Source: Saccharicrinis sp. (GTDB taxonomy: Bacteria; Bacteroidota; Bacteroidia; Bacteroidales; Marinilabiliaceae). Taken from it: a stretch of 45,062 bases of DNA. Positions 18,630 to 25,634 of this stretch are shown piece after piece. The notes under the pieces were generated by a model. That model was not told the origin of the DNA and ran no database searches. It saw nothing but the letters and a program-made list of their open reading frames with translations. The DNA lies in contig JAGXIO010000210.1 of the NCBI GenBank assembly GCA_024635555.1, positions 1 through 45,062 on the forward strand, given 5' to 3'. Every line of letters begins with the position of its first letter. Position 1 is the first letter of the stretch. Position numbers and translations under genes: made by a program.

Positions 18630-19020
18630 TTTTTTATTGGCAACAACACTTTTTATGATAAAAAAATGGAGCGATGGAACATTGGATATCAAAGCGTTTA
18701 ATCCAAACGATTTAGATACGGACCAATGGTGTTGGGCTGCCCAAGCAGCAGGAATTTAATATATAGTCATTGTTACCAAACATCACGATGGTTTTTGTAT
18801 ATGGCCTTCAAAATACACAGATTACAAAGTTAAAAAATACACAATTCTGTAATGATTTGCTAAAAAAAATTGTAACTTCCGTTCATAAACAGAGTTTGAA
18901 AGTGGGCTTGTATTATTCCCTGTATTATTCATTATAGGATAGACATCTTAAAATACATGATACCAATGAAAGGGCTTATGTTGAATTTCTGAAAAATCAT
19001 AATAAACCAATGAGTTTAAA
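18630..19020 (+). pseudogene. Fossil of a GH29 alpha-L-fucosidase gene
   Basis: The reading IGNNTFYDKK, then after a one-base slip in the A7 run at 18661-18667 WSDGTLDIKAFNPNDLDTDQ, then WCWAAQAAGI, stop (TAA 18757-18759), YIVIVTKHHDGFCIWPSKY, matches the intact GH29 at 9463 (WSDGTLDPIRFNP, TDQWC, TKHHDGFALWPSKY) nearly word for word. After more stops it resumes as VTSVHKQSLKVGLYYSL and ends near AYVEFLKN. The start of the gene and everything after the first third, including the nucleophile region, are gone. It is a related but not recent copy, judging by the many substitutions. Confidence 0.85.
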
Positions 19021-19100
19021 AACATTTCAGGTAAAATCGAATACAAAACATATAACTATAAACTTTCAATCACTATTAACAATTTAAATTAAAATGTATT

Positions 19101-20438
19101 ATGAAAAAACTTACTATTCTAAGTGTGCTCTTTTTAATGAGTTTAACTCTCTGTTTTTCTCAGTGGCAAAAAATGAATTTGACGAGTAGTGTCGGTGGCG
19201 ATATTGATAAGAATATGTATCAAATGGCATTGGATAACAGTAAATTATATGTTGCTACAAATGATGGAATCTGGGAATCAGCTAGTGCAAATGGTGGCGA
19301 TTGGACAGCTTATGGACTTCAAGGTAAACGGGTGTTTTTGATGAATTTAGGTGTTCTAAAACTGGCTGTTACAGTTGAAACAGCTTCGGACGATGCAACA
19401 AAGAAAACACTTCAGCTTTACAAATACAATGGCACTGCTTGGGTTAATACAAATTTTAATCCTACGAAACTGGCTATATTTGGTTCAGTACTGGACAATC
19501 TTATTAATTTTGCTCAAATTCAGAATGATGGGGAAACCGTAATTGTTATGCCAACATGGGGAAATGGCATTTGGAGATCACCAGATGGAGGCGATACATG
19601 GACAGTATCTGCCTATGAAACTTGCACATCTTGTCCTAATAATACCAGTATACTATACAAAAAAATTTCCGGTATTTATACATTTCCAGGTGATACTAAA
19701 ATTTACGGAACAGATAAGGCGGATTTTAATATGCAATTTTTGATTTATTCAGAAGATTATGGTCTCACGTGGAATAATAAACCTGTAGCCAATTTTTTTA
19801 ATCCATGGGCATTGCACAAACGAAGTGTGGATGGAATGCCGTATCTCTATTGGGCAGGTGGTACTGGAAACCTGGGAGCAGTTTGGTTTTCGGATGACGC
19901 AGGCACAAATTGGGGAGCTTCTATAAGTTCTGGCGAAAATTTTTGGAATAATCGTCGGATTATCGGTGAAGATGATGGACCACTTTACATCATGTGTAGT
20001 GCCCATAATGTATATGTATCCAACGATAACGGTGACACCTTTGAGCCTGTAGGAACAGGCATTGTGATACCATCGTCAGTGCCTAGACCTGCAAATGAAC
20101 CATTTTTCTTAAGTCATTTGGTGAAATCATCAACAAAATTATATGTTTCTACTACAACTGATGGATTATATAGTTTTGATTTAACTACATCGGCTGTGCA
20201 AAATCAGAAAACGAATAAGCTAATGTTAATTGTTTCTGCTGATAAATCAAAATTGGAATTAACAACTGAGATAGGATCAAAAATTACAATCTTTAATACA
20301 GAAGGTAAAGTTATGAAAATAAGTCAAGCACAAAATATTAATATATCTATCGATATTCAGGATTTAAAATCGGCAATGTATTTCGTTCAAATTGAAAATG
20401 TGCAGGGGAAAAGCTTTACAGGGAAATTCGTAAAGTAA
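19101..20438 (+). CDS. T9SS-secreted Asp-box (BNR-like) protein, copy 1
   Basis: A 445-residue exported protein of unknown function. A signal peptide covers residues 1-20 (MKKLTILSVLFLMSLTLCFS). The body has Asp-box motifs of the S-x-D-x-G-x-T-W type at about 160-168 (SPDGGDTWT), 216-223 (SEDYGLTW), 263-270 (SDDAGTNW) and 306-313 (SNDNGDTF), plus a degenerate one near 60-68. This spacing fits a beta-propeller such as those of sialidases, Vps10 domains and many glycan-active proteins. Residues from about 370 form a T9SS type A sorting domain (ITIFNTEGKVM, then MYFVQIENVQGKSFTGKFVK), which targets it to the cell surface. No catalytic set is visible, so a binding role is as likely as an enzymatic one. 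It is the first of three tandem paralogs. Confidence 0.82.
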   Translation: MKKLTILSVLFLMSLTLCFSQWQKMNLTSSVGGDIDKNMYQMALDNSKLYVATNDGIWESASANGGDWTAYGLQGKRVFLMNLGVLKLAVTVETASDDATKKTLQLYKYNGTAWVNTNFNPTKLAIFGSVLDNLINFAQIQNDGETVIVMPTWGNGIWRSPDGGDTWTVSAYETCTSCPNNTSILYKKISGIYTFPGDTKIYGTDKADFNMQFLIYSEDYGLTWNNKPVANFFNPWALHKRSVDGMPYLYWAGGTGNLGAVWFSDDAGTNWGASISSGENFWNNRRIIGEDDGPLYIMCSAHNVYVSNDNGDTFEPVGTGIVIPSSVPRPANEPFFLSHLVKSSTKLYVSTTTDGLYSFDLTTSAVQNQKTNKLMLIVSADKSKLELTTEIGSKITIFNTEGKVMKISQAQNINISIDIQDLKSAMYFVQIENVQGKSFTGKFVK

Positions 20439-20628
20439 CATAATATTTCAATATTGTAATACCTTTACTCGAAATTGAGTCTGCTCCGAATAAGATGAGA
20501 ATTACTTTAGAGAGTCAATTAATTTCTTTTTGCAATACAAATTTAATCTTAAACTTTTAGGGTAATTCTTTCTTATTTCGTCTAACATTATATATCTAAT
20601 TATTTCTAACGTTAAATATTAAATTATC

Positions 20629-21957
20629 ATGAAAAAAATTACCATGAAAAAAATTACTTTTTCGGTATTGTTCTTTATTGTAAGCACAATACTTGCATTT
20701 TCCGCCGAAACTTGGCAAAAATTAAATCTCGCCAAAACTGCTGGTGGAACTATCAGTACCGATATTTACAATATGTGTATTGATGGTGGGAAACTCTATG
20801 TTGCTACTGATGATGGTATATGGTATTCTCCTTCAGCCAATGGTGGCGATTTCGAACCTTTCGGACTACAAGGAATTAAAGTTACACATTTAAGTTTTAA
20901 AGTTGCAAAATTAGCTTTTGTAAGTGTTGTAGCTAGTGATGATGTTACCAAAAATTGCGGTAAGCTCTATAAGTTGGATGGTGCAAATTGGGTAATAACT
21001 AACTACAACCCACAATCATTATCTTCTTTGGGTGTTCCGTCTGCAAATTTTGACCAAATTCAAGATGGAGCTAATAATACAGTTATTTTGGTTCCAATCT
21101 GGGGCAATGGTATCTGGCGTTCTACGGATGGCGGCGATAATTTTACACAATATCCATATGCCACTAATGACGACGGTGATGTTTATAAAGTAGTTACTGG
21201 TATTTGGGCCTTCGGAGATATGCTTTATGGCCTGGACAAAACAAAATACAATGCACAGTATTTACTTACTTCTACCGATTTTGGAGCGACTTGGTCAAAT
21301 ACATTAGCTGGTAATTATTCTAGTCCACGTGCATTTCATAAACGCAAATTTGAAGATGTTGATTACACCTATATCGCTGGTGATTTCGAGAATGGGGGTA
21401 TTGGTAGTTTGAATTATTCAGATGACAATTTTGAAAATTGGAATGGATCATATTCTATTGGTGCCGATTACTGGTACGTAAACGGAATTATTGGTGATGA
21501 TAATGGTCCATTGTATATTGCGTGCAGTAAAAACAATGTAATGGTATCAAATGATAATGGTGACACTTTTGCTCCATTAGCAACTGGCATTGATATCATT
21601 GCCAGCCCTCCAAGAAACTATTTAAACGATTTGGACAAAACTGATACAAAACTTTATGTTTCAACCAGATCAGTAAATGGTATTTACTACTACGACTTAA
21701 CAAGTACTGGTGTAAATCAAACTCCCGAACAGGCTAAAATTTGTTATCCAACCATAACTAGTACAGAAATAATCGTTAATGCAGCAGTTGGTTCGGAAAT
21801 TTCTATTTTGACTTTGGATGGCAAAACTGTGAAATCGTTAGTTGCACAATCCGAAAAAACTTCCATCAATGTTCAGTCATTGAATTCTTCTATCTACATT
21901 GTAAGAACCCAAAATTTAAATGGGAGACCAGTAGTAGATAAATTTATTAAAAATTAG
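20629..21957 (+). CDS. T9SS-secreted Asp-box (BNR-like) protein, copy 2
   Basis: A 442-residue paralog of the gene just upstream. The two share the order of motifs, for example DGIW near residue 65, WGNGIWRSTDGGD, a HKR strand, IIGDDNGPLYIACSKNN and SNDNGDTFAP. Asp-boxes: STDGGDNF, STDFGATW and SNDNGDTF, with one decayed (SDDNFENW). The last 70 residues are again a T9SS sorting domain (ISILTLDGKTVKSL, then IYIVRTQNLNG). The start is ambiguous: ATGAAAAAAATTAC is repeated 15 bases apart, so either Met1 or Met6 may be used; both give a good signal peptide. It is followed by a strong hairpin terminator. The 190-bp gap to copy 1 holds nothing recognisable. Confidence 0.82.
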   Translation: MKKITMKKITFSVLFFIVSTILAFSAETWQKLNLAKTAGGTISTDIYNMCIDGGKLYVATDDGIWYSPSANGGDFEPFGLQGIKVTHLSFKVAKLAFVSVVASDDVTKNCGKLYKLDGANWVITNYNPQSLSSLGVPSANFDQIQDGANNTVILVPIWGNGIWRSTDGGDNFTQYPYATNDDGDVYKVVTGIWAFGDMLYGLDKTKYNAQYLLTSTDFGATWSNTLAGNYSSPRAFHKRKFEDVDYTYIAGDFENGGIGSLNYSDDNFENWNGSYSIGADYWYVNGIIGDDNGPLYIACSKNNVMVSNDNGDTFAPLATGIDIIASPPRNYLNDLDKTDTKLYVSTRSVNGIYYYDLTSTGVNQTPEQAKICYPTITSTEIIVNAAVGSEISILTLDGKTVKSLVAQSEKTSINVQSLNSSIYIVRTQNLNGRPVVDKFIKN

Positions 21958-21969
21958 TGATTAAACGAA

Positions 21970-22005
21970 TGAAGCTTTCACACTTTTCGTGAAAGCTTCA
22001 TTTTA
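21970..22005 (+). terminator. Hairpin terminator after Asp-box gene 2
   Basis: TGAAGCTTTCAC (21970-21981) pairs perfectly with GTGAAAGCTTCA (21989-22000) around a 7-nt loop, followed by TTTTATT. It lies 13 bases after the stop codon and only 58 bases before copy 3, which therefore needs its own promoter or partial read-through. Confidence 0.85.
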
Positions 22006-22058
22006 TTCTCACAAATGAGTTCTCAAATAAATCAATTAATAATTTAAAAAAAAATGTT

Positions 22059-23408
22059 ATGAAAAAAGTAAAACTCAGCTTGTTATTAGTATTAATAATT
22101 GGAATGAATGTTTTCTCAATCCAAAAAGCGAATGCGCTTGAATTAGAAATCAAAGTTAATGCTCTTACAATTAAAAACGACTCATTATTCGCTGCAACCA
22201 GCGATGGCGTATGGGTATCACCTTCAAAACAAGGAAATGATTGGGTTGCTTTCGGGCTACAAGGCCAAGAAGTGAAATTGTTGAATTTTAAAGTTAAACG
22301 CTTAGCAATTGTAGCAACTACTGATAACTATCGACCATTGTATGAATATGTTGGTGGTACTTGGGTACAAAATCTAAATTTACCCAGTAGTGTTCCAATT
22401 TATGGAGGTTATAATTTCGAGCAAATAGAATATAGCGACCCCAATTCTTTGTCCATTGTAATTCCAACAGGGAATATTTCATCCACTAGCGGAATATTGT
22501 ATAAAAGTTTGGATGGCGGTGCAACCTTTTCAACTGTCACTGTCGGTAAAATTGCAATGGGAATTAATGCATTCGATGGTGATGATCAATTTTATTTTCC
22601 AAACTCAAATCAGATACTTTATTCTCCAACTATGGATATGAATCAATCTTCTTTCTATTATTCCTCAAATAAAGGAGATACTTTTGCCCGATTTGCAAAC
22701 TCTTACTCAATTGCTACAGGCACGCCTGCAAATTTTATTTTTAAACTTGTAAGTGTTAACAATCCAGGTCATACCTATCATTTTTTAGGTGGAATTAAAG
22801 ACATCGTACGTTTAGATTCATTGGGCTTCGCAAAAACTACTTCAAGCGTGATTCCTTGGAACAATCTTGAAAATTGGAAGAGTTTTTTAACTCGACCTCT
22901 TCCTATGACCGATCAGGCTACATCATTAACAGCCTTTAAAAATAGTAATTTCAAAAAAATGATGCAAACCATTGATAATAAATTATATTTATTAGCTGAC
23001 ACCGCTGTATATGTTTCAAATGATGAAGGAGAAACATATAGTCAGATTTTAGCTGTAGAAAGTGACACAGTGCTTTCGTCTTTTGTAGTTGTTGGAGACA
23101 TGATGAAAATTGGTCATACTTATGGTATTATAAATTATGATCTTGATCCAACCTCAAGCATAATTAAGCAATTCGAAACAGCAGATGTAAAAGCAGATGT
23201 AAAAGTATTTGCTTCAAATAATGGAATCAATGTTTCGTGCAAGGGTAAATTCTCTGTTTCGGTGTATAGTGTAACAGGACAATTATTAACTACGGTGCAA
23301 AATTTAGAAGAGAATGCGTTTATTCCTTATAAATCAGCTCACAAACTTCTTATTATAAAGGTTGAAAACGAGAACTTTACAAAAGTTATAAAGGTATCTA
23401 ATATCTAA
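22059..23408 (+). CDS. T9SS-secreted Asp-box (BNR-like) protein, copy 3
   Basis: A 449-residue, more diverged paralog. It has a signal peptide (MKKVKLSLLLVLIIGMNVFS, cleavage near residue 27). The N-terminal segment DGVWVSPSKQGNDWVAFGLQ lines up with DGIWYSPSANGGDFEPFGLQ of copy 2, which proves common descent. Asp-boxes: KSLDGGATFS, SSNKGDTFAR and SNDEGETYSQ. The middle of the protein is reworked, and the WGNGIWR block of copies 1 and 2 is absent. A T9SS sorting domain closes the chain (FSVSVYSVTGQLL, then FTKVIKVSNI). Divergence of this copy suggests a shifted ligand or relaxed selection. Downstream begins the transposase fossil zone. Confidence 0.8.
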   Translation: MKKVKLSLLLVLIIGMNVFSIQKANALELEIKVNALTIKNDSLFAATSDGVWVSPSKQGNDWVAFGLQGQEVKLLNFKVKRLAIVATTDNYRPLYEYVGGTWVQNLNLPSSVPIYGGYNFEQIEYSDPNSLSIVIPTGNISSTSGILYKSLDGGATFSTVTVGKIAMGINAFDGDDQFYFPNSNQILYSPTMDMNQSSFYYSSNKGDTFARFANSYSIATGTPANFIFKLVSVNNPGHTYHFLGGIKDIVRLDSLGFAKTTSSVIPWNNLENWKSFLTRPLPMTDQATSLTAFKNSNFKKMMQTIDNKLYLLADTAVYVSNDEGETYSQILAVESDTVLSSFVVVGDMMKIGHTYGIINYDLDPTSSIIKQFETADVKADVKVFASNNGINVSCKGKFSVSVYSVTGQLLTTVQNLEENAFIPYKSAHKLLIIKVENENFTKVIKVSNI

Positions 23409-23455
23409 GCATATTCAAATTTTTAGATATTGCAACTGAATAGAGTTTATATAAA

Positions 23456-23690
23456 TTAGATTGTTATAGCGTTAGTATTCAAAGAATTTATATAGTTGTG
23501 TAAGCCGCTGGCAATAAGCACTACCTTGTGGTTAAAACCAAACTTACAGCAACTATATACTTCTTTGAATACTTTCCATTTTTTCGATCCGCCAATTGCG
23601 TGTTCAACGCCCGTGCGGATTGAATTTTTTTTTGTTTAGATTTTTTCTTCTTCGGGGAGTTATTGGATCAGATGCAAAACATGGGTGTAA
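23456..23690 (-). pseudogene. Fossil C-terminus of an IS5-like (DDE_Tnp_4 type) transposase
   Basis: On the minus strand one frame reads RTGVEHAIGGSKKWKVFKEV, then NHKVVLIASGLHNYINSL up to a stop at 23456-23458. This is the C-terminal block of IS5-like transposases, VEHAI(G/S)G-K-(R/W), holding the last catalytic Glu, followed by (A/C)-x-GLHN. A second frame upstream reads ITPRRRKNLNKKK, as expected before a frameshift. Only about 75 codons remain. Confidence 0.65.
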
Positions 23691-23706
23691 ATGTTGTTTT
23701 TTATTT

Positions 23707-23828
23707 TCATGCAAAAAATTTTGTTAGTCTGAACAGAAAGAACTTTACATCCACACACCCCTAAACTGATGTCTAAATTCCTTGATTTTGGCATTGAAGG
23801 ATTCCGCGGCTACGTTGATTGACAATTC
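23707..23828 (-). pseudogene. Fossil C-terminus of an ISL3/ISAon1-type transposase
   Basis: The minus strand reads INVAAESFNAKIKEFRHQFR, GV and, after a one-base slip in GTGTGTGG, VDVKFFLFRLTKFFA and a stop (TGA at 23707-23709). The block N-x-x-AESFN-x-KIK-x-FR-x-x-x-RGV and F-x-FRL at the very end is the usual C-terminus of ISL3-like transposases. The natural end of the protein is kept, and everything before it is lost. Confidence 0.65.
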
Positions 23829-23856
23829 TCCTAAACAAACAACCACAATGTGCTTG

Positions 23857-24024
23857 AATATGGATATGATCTTCCACACCACCAATTTGGTATAAATGAC
23901 ATTTTTTATTGTTCAAAATGCTCCAAATGTGTTTGTAAAGCGTATCCCTATTTTTAGTTAAGGTTTGCTCTCGGTCTTTAGTGGAGAAAACTATTTGATA
24001 TAAAATTTGAGTGTAGGTAATAAC
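23857..24024 (-). pseudogene. Fragment of a Y1 (IS200-like) HUH transposase
   Basis: The minus strand reads YTQILYQIVFSTKDREQTL, then RDTLYKHIWSILNNKKC and IGGVEDHIHIQ. This is the N-terminal half of a Y1 tyrosine transposase, the class that includes IS200/IS605 and REP-associated enzymes. The HUH metal motif is HIH, and the catalytic tyrosine part is lost where the sequence runs into the ISL3-type fragment. The start codon side is fused to the IS21-type fragment. Confidence 0.7.
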
Positions 24025-24138
24025 TTCTGCTTTACCCCGATAAAATCGACATATAGCTTGTCGCCCGCCTTGTGTGTGTTCCATGTGCATCCCCTACTTT
24101 CTTCTTCTTGGCCCATTGTTGATAATGGAAACAAAATT
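24024..24138 (-). pseudogene. Fragment of an IS21 IstA transposase
   Basis: The minus strand reads FHYQQWAKKKKVG and, after small shifts, MHMEH and HKAGDKLYVDFIGVKQK. The pattern HYQQWAK, MH-x-EHKAGDK-(L/M)-(Y/F)-VDF-G is the entry to the catalytic core of IS21-family IstA, with the first catalytic Asp in VDF. Two frameshifts are needed, and only about 38 codons remain. Confidence 0.65.
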
Positions 24139-24513
24139 GGGGCTCGACGACAAGACAGATTGCGTGATATACACAAACATAGGGAACAATAAAGTTGCGG
24201 ATGCGAGGCTCAGAGCTGCCGGCGGCGGCAGGCTTTTTGAGGCAAGCGCGATCATACAACTGTCGCACAGCAGGGGAGCCGACGAATTCCGGAAAATAAT
24301 TACCCTAATAAATTAAGCCTGGTTTTATTCCTTTAGATAACGAAAAAAAAACATGTAATAGAAGTTGGTTTTATGTTTGGTTTCAACCTTGTAGAATGAT
24401 AATGTACATTGAAATTGAATTAGTTTTACTCCATAGGTAACAAGGGATGTAACCACAATCTCACTATTTCGTTACTTAATTCCTCCAGATTCTCCAAGGG
24501 AGCAAGTACATTT
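24139..24513. other. Intergenic, includes a GC-rich island of unknown origin
   Basis: Bases 24185-24295 are much richer in G and C than the surroundings. An open plus-strand frame ends at a TAA at 24314-24316 and reads VADARLRAAGGGRLFEASAI near its end. It has no recognised similarity and no start of its own outside the IS21-type fragment, so it is probably imported debris. From 24317 to 24513 I see nothing but A/T-rich sequence leading to the sigma factor gene. Confidence 0.35.
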
Positions 24514-25206
24514 GTGTATCATCAAAAAATAAAAATGTACAAAAATGTATTTCTTTCTGTACTGTTGTTTTTGATTGTTAATTTTCAAATAATTGCGTCG
24601 GAAGTGACGATAACAAAAAATGAGTGCTTTATCACACAATTTGATATAAAGGGAATGACAAATATTTACACTACGGATTTATGGAGGCAAATTCAAGAAA
24701 AGGATGATATGAATGCGTTTGAAGCGCTTCATACTTTATACTATGGCAAATTATGTGATTTTGTTTTTTCATATCTTAAAGAAAAGGAGTCATGCGAAGA
24801 GGTAGTTTCTGGTGTTTTTGTCTCAATATGGCAAAAAAGAAAGGATCTTCAAAGTATTCGTAATATTCAATCATACCTGTACTCCTGTTCTAAAAATAAA
24901 TCAATTGATTTAATCCGAAAAAATGCCATTCGAATTCAATCGGATACAAATTGCTTCAAAATTGATATTGTAGATATTGATACAAATCTATTAACTTCTT
25001 TAGAAATGAAGGAATTTAGAGAATATTTACAAAAAGCTATAAACGAATTACCTCCTCAATGCCAAATAATTTTCAAAATGTTGGTTAACGATCAATTATC
25101 CTATAAAGAAATTGCCGAAATAATGAACTTGTCTCGCAAAACAGTGGAAGCACAAGTTTCTATCGCTTATAAAAAACTAACAGCTATATTAAAAAAAATA
25201 TACTAA
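24514..25206 (+). CDS. ECF-type sigma-70 factor with a signal-like N-terminal extension
   Basis: Directs RNA polymerase to a small set of promoters. The sigma-2 region runs from about residue 60 (FEALHTLYYGKLCDFVFSYL, then EEVVSGVFVSIWQKR and YLYSCSKNKSIDLIRK), and sigma-4 from about 175 (LPPQCQIIFKMLVNDQLSYK, EIAEIMNLSRKTVEAQV). The frame begins with MYHQKIKMYKNVFLSVLLFL, a hydrophobic stretch like a signal peptide, which is odd for a cytoplasmic factor. Met48 (base 24655), preceded by AAAGGGA, gives a normal 183-residue ECF factor and is my preferred start. Bacteroidota ECF factors are usually next to a FecR-type anti-sigma and a SusC pair; neither is adjacent here, so this copy is orphaned. 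It may still act on the susCD operon 7 kb away. Confidence 0.78.
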   Translation: MYHQKIKMYKNVFLSVLLFLIVNFQIIASEVTITKNECFITQFDIKGMTNIYTTDLWRQIQEKDDMNAFEALHTLYYGKLCDFVFSYLKEKESCEEVVSGVFVSIWQKRKDLQSIRNIQSYLYSCSKNKSIDLIRKNAIRIQSDTNCFKIDIVDIDTNLLTSLEMKEFREYLQKAINELPPQCQIIFKMLVNDQLSYKEIAEIMNLSRKTVEAQVSIAYKKLTAILKKIY

Positions 25207-25299
25207 AGATTATTTTGAATTAATTTATTATATAGTTGTTTATCAACAATATTCATTTATATTTTTCCTTAGTTATTCCTATTTTAAAGCAGAATGGGA

Positions 25300-25575
25300 C
25301 GAGTAAAATAACCATTTTACTTTTACAGGAAAAATACTCTAAAGAACTAAAACTGGAGGCCAATACACTGGCAATCACCAGGAATAATGAATCCTTTATC
25401 ACCAACATGTTTCGGCCCATCAAATTGGCATCGAAAGCAGGAGCCGCTTCCCGCCAATTAGAACCATTATCGTGGGTAACCCAAACTTCTTATGCTTCGG
25501 AATTCAGTCCCTGGGTTGGGAGAGTTTGCCAGGTTAGGCCATAAAAGCTACCAAAACAAATCATGTGTAACAATA
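25300..25575 (-). pseudogene. Fossil of another Asp-box (BNR-like) gene
   Basis: On the minus strand one frame reads GSFYGLTWQTLPTQGLNSEA, stop, EVWVTHDNGSNWREAAPAFD and LMGRNMLVIKDSLFLV. YGLTW and THDNGSNW are Asp-box-like, and the order (box, short loop, VWVT box) matches the neighbouring paralogs. It lies on the opposite strand to them. The start, the end and most blades are missing. The evidence is two motifs only, so this is a moderate call. Confidence 0.45.
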
Positions 25576-25634
25576 TAAATCACACCATACTCTCCCGCTC
25601 CGCTTATTAAACGGGAGCACGGTTCGGCAATTTT

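Noticed and set aside
24074-24316. Plus-strand frame of 80 codons as a real gene
   Set aside because: Its front half overlaps the IS21-type fragment read on the minus strand, and no family is recognised; kept only as a note on the GC-rich island.
25236-25544. Plus-strand frame of 102 codons after the sigma factor, considered as an anti-sigma gene
   Set aside because: It has no membrane segment or FecR-like motif, and the minus strand carries Asp-box motifs instead.
25592-25617. Hairpin CTCCCG/CGGGAG as terminator of the 543-residue secreted protein gene
   Set aside because: Six-base arms, 14-nt loop and no T run on the minus strand.
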